Positions 25,868 to 35,770 are shown, numbered from the stretch's first letter. The stretch is 64,000 bases of DNA from Tectiglobus sp965247245 (GCA_965247245.1 CBDFGV010000003.1:3038001-3102000); one strand, 5' to 3'. A program made the numbers and translations. The notes: generated by a model not told the origin, from the sequence alone.

Positions 25868-27241
25868 CTATTGCGACGCGCCGTGGAGGTCAGGAATGAG
25901 ACCAGCAACACTGCCTAAGTTTGGCAAGCTCATCAGACTGCCCCAAAGAGAATTGATCTGTTCGGGCGGAAGGAAGGCTTCGCAGCAATAGCGGAACTTT
26001 GCGGCACGCTCCTGCTCGCTGAATGGATCAAAAATCGTGCCTTTGGCCTGCTCTCTTTGCTGATCCAGGATCTCACCATTGCGCAGTGTGATCTCTACGC
26101 GGTGAGCAATTGGAGCGTCCGAGCTGATCTTGTGCTCCTCCAGCTCTAAAACGTTGGCGCGGGTCAAAGGGAGATACTGTCGGATAGCAGGATCGTGGAC
26201 CGTAGCTTCCTCGAACTCTGTCAGCCACACGCGACCTGTCTTCAACAAGGCTGCAACGCAGTAGGGCAACGAAAACTTGGCTTGATAGCCGTCTAGTGGA
26301 TTGTCGTAGCGCAAGTTGTCCCGGTTGGTTCGGCCAATCCAGGCTTCGATTTTCTCGATATCTTCAATCGCGAAGTTATGCTTTGTCCTGAGGTCCTCGA
26401 TACAGTCCAAAGACTTGTGTGCAGAACCACAACACGCATGGCGCTTGGGTGCCAGACCATATGCTTCGATCGACAGAGGGTCGCCCAGTGTTTCTGCAAC
26501 ACCTTCGTAACCGGCAGGGCTGGGACCACCATAGAGCCCCAGGAAGCCATGCTTGCTCTCAAGTGCAGCCGGATCGCCTTCGATGCCTGCTCGTGCGAGT
26601 TCCGCCGCTGCAATTGCATTACGTGACGCGAGCCCGCACTGCAGCGTCTTGGTCGTCGTTCCAAACTGCGCCTTGTTGCCCGCAGCCATGCTGGTCGCGA
26701 TACTCATTGCGTTGACGATACCGGCGCGATTTAATCCCAAGATGCGTGCACAGGCCCCGGCCGTTCCGATGCAGGCAATCGTGCCCGTGCCGTGCCAGCC
26801 CGCGAGATAGTGGGAACGATTGACACCGCGCGCGATGGCAGCCTGCAACTCCAGGCCAATAATATAGCCGTCAATTACGGCTGAACCATTAGCCTCGTAC
26901 TCCTGCGCCAGAGCCAGAAGAGCCGGAACGGACACAGCCGACGCGTGCGTCAGTGCCGGATAATAGTTGTCGTCGAGTTCCAGAAGATGGGCTGCGGAAG
27001 CATTGATGCAGGCCGCGATTGATGGTTCTGACGTCTGGTCGTTCCCCACGTTCTTCGCCCGGCCCTCCGAAGCGCGATAAAGACCGGCTACAATCTCCTG
27101 CACGACTGTCTCTCGTCCACCGGCAATCATGCTCCCGACAGTGTCGGCAATGGCATGGCAGGCGCGCTCGATTGCAATATCGGACCAGGTGTTTGATTGC
27201 GCGCTTGTCCAGTCAGCGAACGATTCAAGTACGGTCATCAT
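25868..27241 (-). CDS. MmgE/PrpD family protein
   Basis: This 457-residue protein is of the 2-methylcitrate dehydratase (PrpD/MmgE) family. Family marks include 'AIADTVGSMIAGG' near residue 30, 'ASAAHLLELDDNY' and 'THASAVSVPALLALAQE' near 80-115, the 'GTGTIACIGTAGACARILGL' region, 'MAAGNKAQFGTTTKTLQCG', and 'PKRHACCGSAHKSLD' at the C-terminal domain boundary. The family includes dehydratases, isomerases and decarboxylases of dicarboxylic acids. It is the last gene of the importer operon and follows the M20 peptidase by about 80 bases. The context suggests it acts on a product released by that peptidase, not in propionate metabolism. Confidence 0.85.
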   Translation of the reverse strand: MMTVLESFADWTSAQSNTWSDIAIERACHAIADTVGSMIAGGRETVVQEIVAGLYRASEGRAKNVGNDQTSEPSIAACINASAAHLLELDDNYYPALTHASAVSVPALLALAQEYEANGSAVIDGYIIGLELQAAIARGVNRSHYLAGWHGTGTIACIGTAGACARILGLNRAGIVNAMSIATSMAAGNKAQFGTTTKTLQCGLASRNAIAAAELARAGIEGDPAALESKHGFLGLYGGPSPAGYEGVAETLGDPLSIEAYGLAPKRHACCGSAHKSLDCIEDLRTKHNFAIEDIEKIEAWIGRTNRDNLRYDNPLDGYQAKFSLPYCVAALLKTGRVWLTEFEEATVHDPAIRQYLPLTRANVLELEEHKISSDAPIAHRVEITLRNGEILDQQREQAKGTIFDPFSEQERAAKFRYCCEAFLPPEQINSLWGSLMSLPNLGSVAGLIPDLHGASQ

Positions 27242-27322
27242 AGCCTCCGGCTTAGCAGCAGCGCCAACCTACGCGTCGCGTGCGCACCACCTTATTGCAA
27301 ACAGTCGTCAGATTATGACGCA

Positions 27323-28753
27323 TCAGCGCTTGCTATCATCTGGGCCCGCAACACGTTGCCCCTTCTCACCTAAATCCCAAAACATGCCCGTCATGATCGT
27401 GAGCCCTTCAAGTGCAACCGCCTCTAGCAGATGTTCGTTTGGTGCATGCTGGCGACAGCCGGCATAGGAGTGCGGCAGCCAGATTGTTGCCAGGCCAAGG
27501 TCGTCTGCAAAAATGTGGTTGGGAATGGTTCCACCGAGATTGGGGACAATGTGCGGCCGCGCACCGGTCGTCTCCTCAATCGAGGCAACGGCCCATCTGG
27601 CCCAGTCATTACTCGCGTCCAAGCGTGTCGCATTTGTATAGGTCGGGCGGTCAAGCTCGACCTTGACCATGTCGTAGCCTTCTGCCGCCAAGTGTCGCCG
27701 CAGTGCTGGGAGAATGTCCTCGCTGTCCGTTCCTTTGATAAAACGCAGCTGGCAGCATGCACGTGCCTTCGGTTGAATGGCGTTGACCGGTCGTGCCGGA
27801 TCGCCGAGCTCCAATGCTAGGACGGCGAAGCTGTTCCAGCCAAGCAACCGTTCGCCAGGCGATAGCGCTGCCTCACCCCAGTTCGCGTCGATGACCTCTG
27901 GGTCGAGAACTTCTGGCCCGGTACAAGCCTGAATGAGTTCTCGGATGCTCGCGGATGGTGGCGTCGGCCGCCACTCGGGTACCTTGATCTGGCCACGTCG
28001 GTCCGTGATTGTTGCGAGGGCATGCACCAAGATCTGCGCAGGATCGACAAGAAGCCCACCCCAGTTGCCCGAATGGCGCGCTCCATTACGTACCTCAACG
28101 GTCAGATTGAACCGAATACTGCCCCGTGATCCGAGAACAACCGCAGCTTGATCCTGAATCAGGCGCGGCCCGTCGGATGCAATGAGGACATCACCTTTAA
28201 GACGGTCCATGTGAGACTTGCAGAAGTCCTGCAGACCCGGCGAGCCGATTTCCTCGCTCATCTCAATCAAAACTCGACAATTGAAGCCGAGGCGACCGCG
28301 CTGCGCAATCACTGTCCTGAGCGCCTCAATCGCAATCAGGTGCTGCCCTTTGTTGTCGGCCGTTCCACGTCCATAGACCCGGCCATCTTTAACGGTCACC
28401 TGCCAAGGAGATAGGCCGTCGTTCCAATCGGGTTCTTGACCAACGACGACATCTCCGTGTCCGTAGATAAGCACGGTTGGCAGCCGTTCATCTTCGATCC
28501 GCTCCCCAATTAAGAAAGGACCGGCAGTAGCTACCGGGTTATCAAAAATCTCACTCTGAAAGCCCATTGTGTGAAGCTTCTGCGCAATGTGAGAGTTGAG
28601 ATAGTCATAGAGTGCATCACGTGCTTCCGGTCGTTGACTTTCGGTCCTGACTGCAACGAGACCGGCGAGATCTTGAACAAAGCCACCGCTTTCAAAATAT
28701 GCTTTTACTTGTCCAATCGCCGATTGGCGCGAACCATTATCATTCATAGACAC
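27323..28753 (-). CDS. M20-family metallopeptidase (amidohydrolase/dipeptidase type)
   Basis: This 476-residue di-zinc hydrolase has 'YGHGDVV' (metal His and catalytic Asp) near residue 97, 'GRGTADNKGQ' with the bridging Asp near 130, and 'EMSEEIGSPGL' with the catalytic Glu-Glu pair near 165. A lid domain and the C-terminal metal His ('LPHSYAGCRQHAPNE') are present, so it looks complete and active. M20 enzymes split dipeptides, N-acyl amino acids or amino-acid amides. No signal peptide is seen, so it should act in the cytoplasm on the compound imported by the neighbouring Dpp-type transporter. Confidence 0.88.
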   Translation of the reverse strand: MSMNDNGSRQSAIGQVKAYFESGGFVQDLAGLVAVRTESQRPEARDALYDYLNSHIAQKLHTMGFQSEIFDNPVATAGPFLIGERIEDERLPTVLIYGHGDVVVGQEPDWNDGLSPWQVTVKDGRVYGRGTADNKGQHLIAIEALRTVIAQRGRLGFNCRVLIEMSEEIGSPGLQDFCKSHMDRLKGDVLIASDGPRLIQDQAAVVLGSRGSIRFNLTVEVRNGARHSGNWGGLLVDPAQILVHALATITDRRGQIKVPEWRPTPPSASIRELIQACTGPEVLDPEVIDANWGEAALSPGERLLGWNSFAVLALELGDPARPVNAIQPKARACCQLRFIKGTDSEDILPALRRHLAAEGYDMVKVELDRPTYTNATRLDASNDWARWAVASIEETTGARPHIVPNLGGTIPNHIFADDLGLATIWLPHSYAGCRQHAPNEHLLEAVALEGLTIMTGMFWDLGEKGQRVAGPDDSKR

Positions 28754-28755
28754 TT

Positions 28756-30777
28756 CTACCCCTCAGCACGTGCCTCCTCCGATTCATTCAGATGGCAGGC
28801 CGATGCATGGCGCTCAGCAAGTTTGGTCAAGGTCGGTGAAACCGCCTGGCACTTGTCCCTAGCAAACTCACAGCGTGGATGGAAGGCGCAGCCAGATGGT
28901 GGGTAGATTGGGTTCGGGTATGCTGTCCCGAGATGAACTTCCGGTACAGCTTCGTCCGGATCAGGTGTCAAGACGGAGCCGAGAAGCGCGCGCGTGTAGG
29001 GGTGCTTTGGAGCGGAGAACAGCGTTTTGGTATCGGCAATCTCGACGGCTCTGCCGAGGTACATGACGACAACACGCGTGGCTATGTGTTCCACCACGGA
29101 CATATCATGCGTAATCAACAAGTAGGTCAGCCGCAATTCTCTACGCAGTTCCAACAGCAGGTTCAGGATCTGCGCCTGCACCGAAACGTCCAACGCTGAT
29201 GTCGGCTCATCACAGACGACGATTTCCGGTTTCAAAGTTAGAGCGCGTGCGATCGCGACACGCTGGCGCTGACCGCCGGACAACTGGTTCGGGTAATTGT
29301 AGTAGAGGCGTTTGGGCAGACCAACGCGTTCCATTAAATCTTCAACAATTGCCCTTTGCTCGGATGCTGAACCCATTTTGTGCAGGACCATGGGTCGACG
29401 AATGATTTCACCAATCGTCCAGCGCGGATTGAGCGATGAGTATGGGTCTTGAAAAATCGGCTGGATACGGCGTGATCTCTCAATAGGAGACAAAGCTGCT
29501 ATGTCCTTGCCATCAAGCGTAACTTGCCCTGCGGTTGGATGTTGAAGCCCGAGCAACATCTTTGCCAGAGTGCTCTTTCCGCAACCCGATTCTCCGACAA
29601 TGGCCACAACCTCGCCGCGGCGCAGGTCAAGGGATACATCGTTGACTGCTCGGAGCGGTTTTTTTGCTGCAAACATTGTGGGCTTGATCTGAAACACGCA
29701 CTCTATGTTTGCGGCTGAAAGCAAAGGCCTAGCAGTGTGGTCAATACGCGATCCATAGACATGGTCTGAGCCATTCGCCGTCTCGCTGCCGCCTTGACCG
29801 GCAACACTGACCTCGGGTGTCAAGACACAGCGGCTCGCCCGATCGTCGTACTTTGTCAGCGCAACTGATCCGGCACGACACTTGTCGTGCGCACGGGCGC
29901 AACGTCCGGCAAAGCGACAGCCAATGATCTTCTGCTTCGGCGACGGTACGATCCCTGGTATCGAGCCAAGTTCGCCACCAGGCTCGATCTGCCCTGGAAT
30001 GGGAATGCTCTCCAACAGCCCTTGGGTGTACGGATGGATCGGGGAGCGGAAGACATCAATGGCTTTGCCCGTCTCAACAATCTGTCCGGCGTACATCACA
30101 GCCACATTGTCCGAGACTCGCGCAACCACGCCGAGGTCGTGGGTGATCAAGATCATCGCCATTCCTAATTCCTGCTGCAACTCGCGAAGCAAATGCAGGA
30201 TCTGCGCTTGGATCGTTACGTCAAGCGCAGTGGTTGGCTCATCAGCGATGATAAGCTCTGGCTCGCACATCAACGTCATGGCAATCATGACACGCTGGCG
30301 CAAGCCACCGGACAACTCGTGCGGGTATTGGCTCAATCGATTTTTTGCAGCGGTAATGCCCACCTTCTCCAAGAGATAGATGGCGCGATCTTGCGCTTCA
30401 CGCTTCGAAACATTGCGGTGAAGCGTGAGAACTTCTGTCATTTGGCGACCGATCGTGTAGACCGGATTGAGCGATGTCATCGGCTCTTGGAAGATCATGC
30501 CCATGCGATCACCGCGCAGACCAGTCATCGTTTTTTCGTCGGCTGTGGTCAGGTCGGTATCACCGAAACGCAGTATTTCGGCCTTGCGAATAGCGGCCCC
30601 GGGCAACAGCCCCATAATCGCCATGGATGAGATCGATTTGCCGGAACCGGACTCACCGACAACTCCGAGGGTTTGCCCCTTCTCGACCTCAAATGAAATG
30701 TCGGTAACGGCAGTAAGAGGTCCACCAGGTAGCGGTAGCGTAACTGATAAACCTTTGACCTCAAGCAAAGCAGACAT
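28756..30777 (-). CDS. Dpp/Opp-type dual ATP-binding protein (DppD-DppF fusion)
   Basis: This protein of about 673 residues contains two ABC ATPase modules of the oligopeptide/dipeptide class, each with Walker A (GESGSGKS and GESGCGKS), signature (LSGGLRQR and LSGGQRQR) and Walker B (ADEPTTALD and CDEPTSALD). Each is followed by the C-terminal oligopeptide-transporter extension with a cysteine cluster ('CRFAGRCARAHDKC' and 'CAFHPRCEFARDKC') that can hold an iron-sulfur cluster. I start it at ATG 30777 because GGAGA lies about 8 bases upstream; an in-frame start 15 codons earlier runs into the permease gene. Such fused ATPases are common in proteobacterial peptide and nickel importers. Confidence 0.9.
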   Translation of the reverse strand: MSALLEVKGLSVTLPLPGGPLTAVTDISFEVEKGQTLGVVGESGSGKSISSMAIMGLLPGAAIRKAEILRFGDTDLTTADEKTMTGLRGDRMGMIFQEPMTSLNPVYTIGRQMTEVLTLHRNVSKREAQDRAIYLLEKVGITAAKNRLSQYPHELSGGLRQRVMIAMTLMCEPELIIADEPTTALDVTIQAQILHLLRELQQELGMAMILITHDLGVVARVSDNVAVMYAGQIVETGKAIDVFRSPIHPYTQGLLESIPIPGQIEPGGELGSIPGIVPSPKQKIIGCRFAGRCARAHDKCRAGSVALTKYDDRASRCVLTPEVSVAGQGGSETANGSDHVYGSRIDHTARPLLSAANIECVFQIKPTMFAAKKPLRAVNDVSLDLRRGEVVAIVGESGCGKSTLAKMLLGLQHPTAGQVTLDGKDIAALSPIERSRRIQPIFQDPYSSLNPRWTIGEIIRRPMVLHKMGSASEQRAIVEDLMERVGLPKRLYYNYPNQLSGGQRQRVAIARALTLKPEIVVCDEPTSALDVSVQAQILNLLLELRRELRLTYLLITHDMSVVEHIATRVVVMYLGRAVEIADTKTLFSAPKHPYTRALLGSVLTPDPDEAVPEVHLGTAYPNPIYPPSGCAFHPRCEFARDKCQAVSPTLTKLAERHASACHLNESEEARAEG

Positions 30778-30790
30778 CGAATGGTCTCCA

Positions 30791-31708
30791 TCAGTTACGG
30801 TGTTCGGGCGCGGTGACGTCACGAATTCCGTCTCCGAGTAGGTTGATGGCCAGAACCAGGATAAAAAGTGCAGCGCCAGGTATGGCCACTAGGTAGGGCT
30901 TGAAGAACATGAAGTCTTTGCCCTCGGCAATCATCAGACCCCAGGATGCAGTTGGAGGTTGCACACCGACTCCTAGAAATGAGAGGGAGGCTTCTGCGAT
31001 GATGACAACGGCCACTTCGAGTGAGAACACGACAATGATCTGATTGAGCAAGTTTGGCAGGATCTCATCGAACAGGATCTGTCGATTGCTGCTTCCGATT
31101 GAGTGCGCGGCCTGGACGTATTCGAGCTCTCGGATCTGACGCGTCATCGCACGGGTCACGACCATGTAATAGGTCCAGTGCAGGCAGCCGAGCACTACCA
31201 CAACCGTTATCACAGAAGCGCCGACAAAAAAGACAACCGCCATTGCCAACAGCAGGGACGGCAGCGCCAGCTGACAGGTCAAAAGGAATGATGCCACTTG
31301 GTCAACCCGGCCGCCGAGGTAGCCGGCGGCCAAACCGATCGTTACCCCGATAACACAACCGAGCCCGGCAGCACCAAAGCCGATCGCGAGGGACACCTGC
31401 GCGCCATACATTAATCGGCTCAGGTAATCGCGACCAAGGTGATCAGTGCCAAAAATGTGTGCCCATGATCCAGCGTCCTGCCAGACCGGCGGAACCAGTC
31501 GTTTGCTTAAATTCTGGAGGTAGGGATCATAAGGTGTGATCAGTGGCGCAAAAATTGCGACCAGGATCATGATACCAACGACCAGTGCTCCGAATTGCAG
31601 GCCCCTGTGTGTCTTCATCCGCGCCACCATTCGCTGGCGAGGGGTCAGATCAACCGGCTCTTCGGCAATTGGTGCAGCGACTGTCGGTTGTGACGCGGTA
31701 TCAGACAT
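30791..31708 (-). CDS. Dpp/Opp-type ABC transporter permease (DppC family)
   Basis: This 305-residue permease starts at ATG 31708. The N-terminal about 40 residues are cytoplasmic. Then comes a hydrophobic helix ('GALVVGIMILVAIFAPLI'), the DppC mark 'HIFGTDHLGRDYLSRLMYG' and the permease loop 'LEYVQAAHSIGSSNRQILFDEILPNLL' in pieces (EYVQAAHSIG and EILPNLL). The frame remains open upstream through the previous permease gene, but that part does not read as protein. It forms the translocation channel with the DppB-type gene six bases upstream. Confidence 0.9.
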   Translation of the reverse strand: MSDTASQPTVAAPIAEEPVDLTPRQRMVARMKTHRGLQFGALVVGIMILVAIFAPLITPYDPYLQNLSKRLVPPVWQDAGSWAHIFGTDHLGRDYLSRLMYGAQVSLAIGFGAAGLGCVIGVTIGLAAGYLGGRVDQVASFLLTCQLALPSLLLAMAVVFFVGASVITVVVVLGCLHWTYYMVVTRAMTRQIRELEYVQAAHSIGSSNRQILFDEILPNLLNQIIVVFSLEVAVVIIAEASLSFLGVGVQPPTASWGLMIAEGKDFMFFKPYLVAIPGAALFILVLAINLLGDGIRDVTAPEHRN

Positions 31709-31713
31709 GGTGA

Positions 31714-32631
31714 TTATCCCACTCTCACGCGCGGGTCGAGCCACGCATTTAGGATGTCTCCGAGCATAGTGAGCACGATGAAGATGAGGGCGAACATGAA
31801 GACAAGCATTTGCACCGTTGGCACGTCGCCGCCGAGAATTGACTCGTAAGCGAGCCTGCCCAGACCATTTATGGCGAAGACCGACTCCGTGACGACCGAG
31901 CCACCAAGTTTGTAACCGAGCTGAATCGCAAGAACGCTGACAACAGGCAGCAACGCGTTGCGTAAAGCGTGGCGGAACAAGATCTGGGTCGGTCGAAAGC
32001 CCTTGGCTCGCGCCGTGCGGATATAGTCTGAACCCAAGACCTCGATCATCCCCGCTCGCGTGAGGCGTAGGACCTGCGGCACGGCACTCATACCAAGTAC
32101 AAAGGCTGGCAACACAAAGTGTACCCAGGTGCTGTCGCCGGAAACTGGAAAGATGGGGATCATCACACCGAGCAGTATGATCATCATCAAGCCGAGCCAA
32201 AAGTTGGGGATTGCCTGCGCGGCAGTGCCGAAACTCAGGGCAAAGCGATCCAACCAGCCATTGGGCCTGAGGGCCGCTAGTACTCCGAGCAGCAGTCCAA
32301 CGACCGTTGTGATCGTAAGGGCGGCGAAGGCAAGTTGGAGCGTAATCGGCGCGCGCTCAATAAACAATTCGAGCACCGGCTTCTTCCAATAGAGACTGTC
32401 GCCAAAATCACCTTGAGCTAATCGGGCAACCCAAGACCCGTATTGCTCATAGAGGGGACGATCAAAGCCATACTGGACCCTGATCTCCTCGACAGTCTCT
32501 TGATCTGCGTCTTCACCGGCAAGCATTTCGGCCGGATCGCCAGACATGTTCAACAGCATAAAAGTAGCGATTGATACTGTTAGCGCGACCGCGATACCGA
32601 GTGCGAGGCGCTTCAAAATGAACTGGAGCAT
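31714..32631 (-). CDS. Dpp/Opp-type ABC transporter permease (DppB family)
   Basis: This 305-residue inner-membrane permease has the N-terminal helix ('LALGIAVALTVSIATFML') and the DppB periplasmic region with 'GFDRPLYEQYGSWVARLAQGDFG' (shown as DRPLYEQYGSWV). The conserved loop 'SDYIRTARAKGFRPTQILFRHALRNALLPV' (shown as DYIRTARAKG and HALRNALLPV) contacts the ATPase. Six transmembrane segments are likely. It lies 153 bases downstream of the receptor gene, a gap larger than others in this operon, which often allows extra receptor synthesis. Confidence 0.9.
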   Translation of the reverse strand: MLQFILKRLALGIAVALTVSIATFMLLNMSGDPAEMLAGEDADQETVEEIRVQYGFDRPLYEQYGSWVARLAQGDFGDSLYWKKPVLELFIERAPITLQLAFAALTITTVVGLLLGVLAALRPNGWLDRFALSFGTAAQAIPNFWLGLMMIILLGVMIPIFPVSGDSTWVHFVLPAFVLGMSAVPQVLRLTRAGMIEVLGSDYIRTARAKGFRPTQILFRHALRNALLPVVSVLAIQLGYKLGGSVVTESVFAINGLGRLAYESILGGDVPTVQMLVFMFALIFIVLTMLGDILNAWLDPRVRVG

Positions 32632-32784
32632 GACATTGCTCTTGCGGGGTTATGGCGGCAGAGCCGGCGGGAAGATTTGTCAATGACCTCTTGGGCGTCA
32701 GTGTTGAATTGGGTCAAACCGACAGCGTTCATGCAGGCCGACCGAGAACGACCGAACGGCCGCTCCCGGTTGACTGTTTCGTCG

Positions 32785-34314
32785 TTACTTCCAGGACAAT
32801 CTGTTGAGCCGCGGAATGCCATCCTGTGGTGCGGTGAATTTGACATCCTTCGAGACGACATAGTTTTGGGTGTACTGATAGAGTGGCACCCAGTACGCAT
32901 TAGCCGAGATCTTTTTCAGCGCTGTCGCGTAGGCTGCCTTGCGGGCCTCACCATCAGTTGTTTCCAGCGCGGACTTGAACAGGCCTTCGACTTCGGCGTC
33001 GCCAGTTAGGTTGCGGTTTGATCCGGCCACGAAGTGGTTCGAGATGGCACCGACATCCGGAGTTCCGTAATAGCCCCAGGTCCCGTGGTACGACTCAATC
33101 TCGTATTTGCTTCGAGCCTTCGATAGTGCTGAGAGCTTGACGTAGCGCAGATTGGCTTTCGCTCCGACTTTCGCGAGATCCGCGGCAACGGCCTCTGAGA
33201 TTGGCTTTTCACGATAGGCCCACATGTCGAACTTGAAGCCGCCCGGATAGCCCGCTTCAGCGAGCAATTTCTTTGCCTTGTCGGGATCATAGGTGTACTT
33301 GGTGACGTCGTTGGTGCACCCGAACATTCCGGGATAGCATGCTGTATGAATGACCCGAGATGAACCTTTGACGAGGTGCTTGACGAGCGCTTCGCGATTG
33401 ACAGCGTGATTTAGAGCCTGACGAACCTTCAGCTTCGTCAACGGCTTGTCGGCACCGGTTGCCCCTTTCGCGTCAAGCAACAGAAACGCGATCCGTGTTG
33501 ACGGTCCGGCCACATGATCAACCAGAGGTGTCGAGCCCAGATTTTGCGCAATGTCGTCAGGAACGTTGAACGACCACTGGACGCCCTTCGACATCATTTC
33601 GGCAGCGACTGTTCCCCACTCTGGGATCGGACGTAGAACGATCCGCTTGATGGCACCTTTCGCCTTCGGGCTACCGGCATAGTAGCCATCGAATCGCTCC
33701 AGCGTGACGCCTTTGCCCATTCCAAAGCTGGTGACCTTGTAGGGGCCGGTACCGATCAAACTCTGTGTTTGGGCCTTTAGGTCAAAATTTCCATCCGCGC
33801 CATAGATGTCCTTCTTGCGTGTTTGGACGAACATAGCAATGTCGCGCAACATGAGTGGGTACGGCGCCTTGGCGGATATCCGTACCGTCCGATCATCGAT
33901 TTTTTCGATAGATTTGAACCAGGAACGAATGAACTTGCCGCGACGGGTCTTACTGTCTTTGTTCGCAATCCAGTTGAACGAATAGACAATGTCATCGGCC
34001 GTGACTGGTGAGCCGTCGTGGAATTTCACACCGGCGCGCAACTTGAATACGACCGTAGCGCCGTCGCTGAACCTAAAGCTCTCTGCAAGCGCCGGCTCAT
34101 ACTCATTGGTCTCTGGGTTGAGAACAACCAAACCATCAGAGACCATATGGCCCAGAATGATTGTCTCTCGCTTTGTCGAATACAGGCTATCGAGCGTTTG
34201 GATTTCTTTGTTGAGCGCCACCACGAGAGTGTCGTCTGACTTTCCTGCTATTGCCGAGCTTGCCATCCCTGCTGCGACACAGGTGGTGGCCAACACTGCG
34301 CAAATTCGCTTCAT
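32785..34314 (-). CDS. Dpp/Opp-type substrate-binding protein (SBP family 5)
   Basis: This 509-residue periplasmic receptor has a signal peptide (MKRICAVLATTCVAAG... ending near AIA-G, about 23 residues). Family-5 marks include 'LVVALNKEIQTLDSL', 'VVFKLRAGVKFHDGSPVTADDIVYSF' (as LRAGVKFHDG and TADDIVYSF), and 'LKVRQALNHAVNREALVK' (as RQALNHAVNRE). It is the first gene of the minus-strand operon and is divergent from a LysR regulator. The substrate is not a given: this family covers peptides, opines, sugars and nickel. The M20 hydrolase in the operon favours an amide-bonded compound. Confidence 0.9.
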   Translation of the reverse strand: MKRICAVLATTCVAAGMASSAIAGKSDDTLVVALNKEIQTLDSLYSTKRETIILGHMVSDGLVVLNPETNEYEPALAESFRFSDGATVVFKLRAGVKFHDGSPVTADDIVYSFNWIANKDSKTRRGKFIRSWFKSIEKIDDRTVRISAKAPYPLMLRDIAMFVQTRKKDIYGADGNFDLKAQTQSLIGTGPYKVTSFGMGKGVTLERFDGYYAGSPKAKGAIKRIVLRPIPEWGTVAAEMMSKGVQWSFNVPDDIAQNLGSTPLVDHVAGPSTRIAFLLLDAKGATGADKPLTKLKVRQALNHAVNREALVKHLVKGSSRVIHTACYPGMFGCTNDVTKYTYDPDKAKKLLAEAGYPGGFKFDMWAYREKPISEAVAADLAKVGAKANLRYVKLSALSKARSKYEIESYHGTWGYYGTPDVGAISNHFVAGSNRNLTGDAEVEGLFKSALETTDGEARKAAYATALKKISANAYWVPLYQYTQNYVVSKDVKFTAPQDGIPRLNRLSWK

Positions 34315-34372
34315 CTTTACTCTCCCACTGAGCCGGAGGCTGCAAAATCTTCTATTGCCACTGGAGAGATTG

Positions 34373-34388
34373 ATGCATTAGGCTGCAT
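34373..34388. promoter_or_regulatory. Candidate regulator dyad in the divergent promoter region
   Basis: ATGCA and TGCAT with a 6-base spacer form a small dyad between the divergent receptor and LysR genes. LysR regulators usually bind such interrupted dyads in the shared promoter. The arms are short, so this could be chance. Confidence 0.3.
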
Positions 34389-34417
34389 ATTTGAAATTCA
34401 TAATTATCATGTAGTAC

Positions 34418-35398
34418 ATGCATCTGAAGAATATAACATCAACTGACCTGAATCTACTAAAGGCTCTGTTGGCCTTGGCGGACGAACAACACCTGACGAA
34501 AGCTGCTCAAGAGCTAGGGATTACGCAGCCAGGGATGAGTCATGCGTTGCGCAGATTGCGCGATCTGTTTGATGATGAGCTCTTCGTGCGCACCCGCCAG
34601 GGCATGGCACCCACTTCCTATTGCTTGTCTTTGGTTCCGCATGTTCGACAGGCACTGGCCGAGCTTGATAACATCTTAGGTGGAGAACAGAAGTTTACGC
34701 CATCAGAGGCGGTCATAACTTTGCGCATCGGAATGAATGATTTGCTGTCGACATTGTTGTTGCCGTCGCTAATGAAAAAGATCGCCCAACTTGCGCCTGG
34801 CATAGATGTTCGCGTGCTCCACACATTGAGTGTTGGTGATTACGCGATCGTTCCGACAGATCCCTTTCGCGACATCGATGCCGGCCGCTCAGACATTGCG
34901 ATTATTCAGGATCTCAAAACCTCAACGCGGTTTGTCCGAGAGAAACTGTTCTCTGTTGATTATGTCTGTGTCGCGCGCAAGCAGAACGCAATGTTTCGAC
35001 CGCCCATCGACATCGACACCTACAACACACTCGATCACATAATGATTTCGTTTGGGGACGTTGAATTCAGCCGGCTGGACGCCGACCTCGAAGCGAGGGG
35101 ATTGCGGCGGCGTATCAAAGTCCGTGTACCGCTCTACACAGCCGCGCAAAGCATCGCAGCGCAGACAGATTTCGTGCACACGATGCCTCGCATTCTCCTT
35201 CCGTCGGCGGCGAAACACTACGATTTCAAGGTATCCGAACTGCCGACAGAGTCACCCACACGAGACTACTACTTTGTATGGAATAGAGCGCGGACGTCAG
35301 ACCCGGCTCTCGCCTGGTTACGCCAGCTTATCCGTGAGTGTTTCGATGACATTGAGCGCGCAACGGCTGCATCAACGCGAATGCGCAAAAAACGATAG
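34418..35398 (+). CDS. LysR-family transcriptional regulator
   Basis: This 326-residue regulator has an N-terminal winged helix-turn-helix: 'DLNLLKALLALADEQHLTKAAQELGITQPGMSHALRRLRDLF' (shown as LTKAAQELGI and ALRRLRDLFDDELFVRT). An effector-binding domain follows to the end. The 'DLNLLKALLAL' start and 'RTRQGMAPT' are like the NodD/NahR-related branch. It is divergent from the Dpp-type importer operon, which it probably controls. The ribosome site is weak. Confidence 0.88.
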   Translation: MHLKNITSTDLNLLKALLALADEQHLTKAAQELGITQPGMSHALRRLRDLFDDELFVRTRQGMAPTSYCLSLVPHVRQALAELDNILGGEQKFTPSEAVITLRIGMNDLLSTLLLPSLMKKIAQLAPGIDVRVLHTLSVGDYAIVPTDPFRDIDAGRSDIAIIQDLKTSTRFVREKLFSVDYVCVARKQNAMFRPPIDIDTYNTLDHIMISFGDVEFSRLDADLEARGLRRRIKVRVPLYTAAQSIAAQTDFVHTMPRILLPSAAKHYDFKVSELPTESPTRDYYFVWNRARTSDPALAWLRQLIRECFDDIERATAASTRMRKKR

Positions 35399-35704
35399 TT
35401 CGAGTTGCCGTATTGAGGCAGTCTTCGACAACCAGATTGTCAGATCTTGAGATAAGACCAGATCGCCTCGGAGTAGTGCCCTAGGGGGCGGTAACGTACT
35501 AGCGAAACTTCGGCTATCTTGTAGAAGCCGACCTGATGTGTGTGCTAGCGCCCATCGTTGCACCAAGAGCACCAGTTCACCGCCTGTCAGAAGTGTACCA
35601 GTGAAGCTTTGTTCACGAAACTGCCATGCAACGGTGACCGTTGAACTGCTATGAGTTGCAGCTGCTCCGGCGGCAAGAATGAAATGCGCCAATGGAATCA
35701 ATCA
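35399..35704. other. Intergenic region downstream of the LysR gene
   Basis: About 300 bases separate the LysR stop from the terminator of the opposing transporter operon. I see no gene that reads as protein and no repeat of note. Confidence 0.4.
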
Positions 35705-35738
35705 CAAAAAAACAAATTAAGGGGCCGAAGCCCCTTAA
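35705..35738 (-). terminator. Rho-independent terminator of the ProXWV operon
   Basis: On the minus strand the sequence TTAAGGGGC-TTCG-GCCCCTTAA makes a perfect nine-pair stem with a stable UUCG tetraloop, followed by TTTG and a run of seven T (35706-35712 as A on the plus strand). It starts 33 bases after the receptor stop at 35771. This is a textbook intrinsic terminator. Confidence 0.92.
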
Positions 35739-35770
35739 ACTCTTCATGTAACATCAGCCAATAAGTGGGA

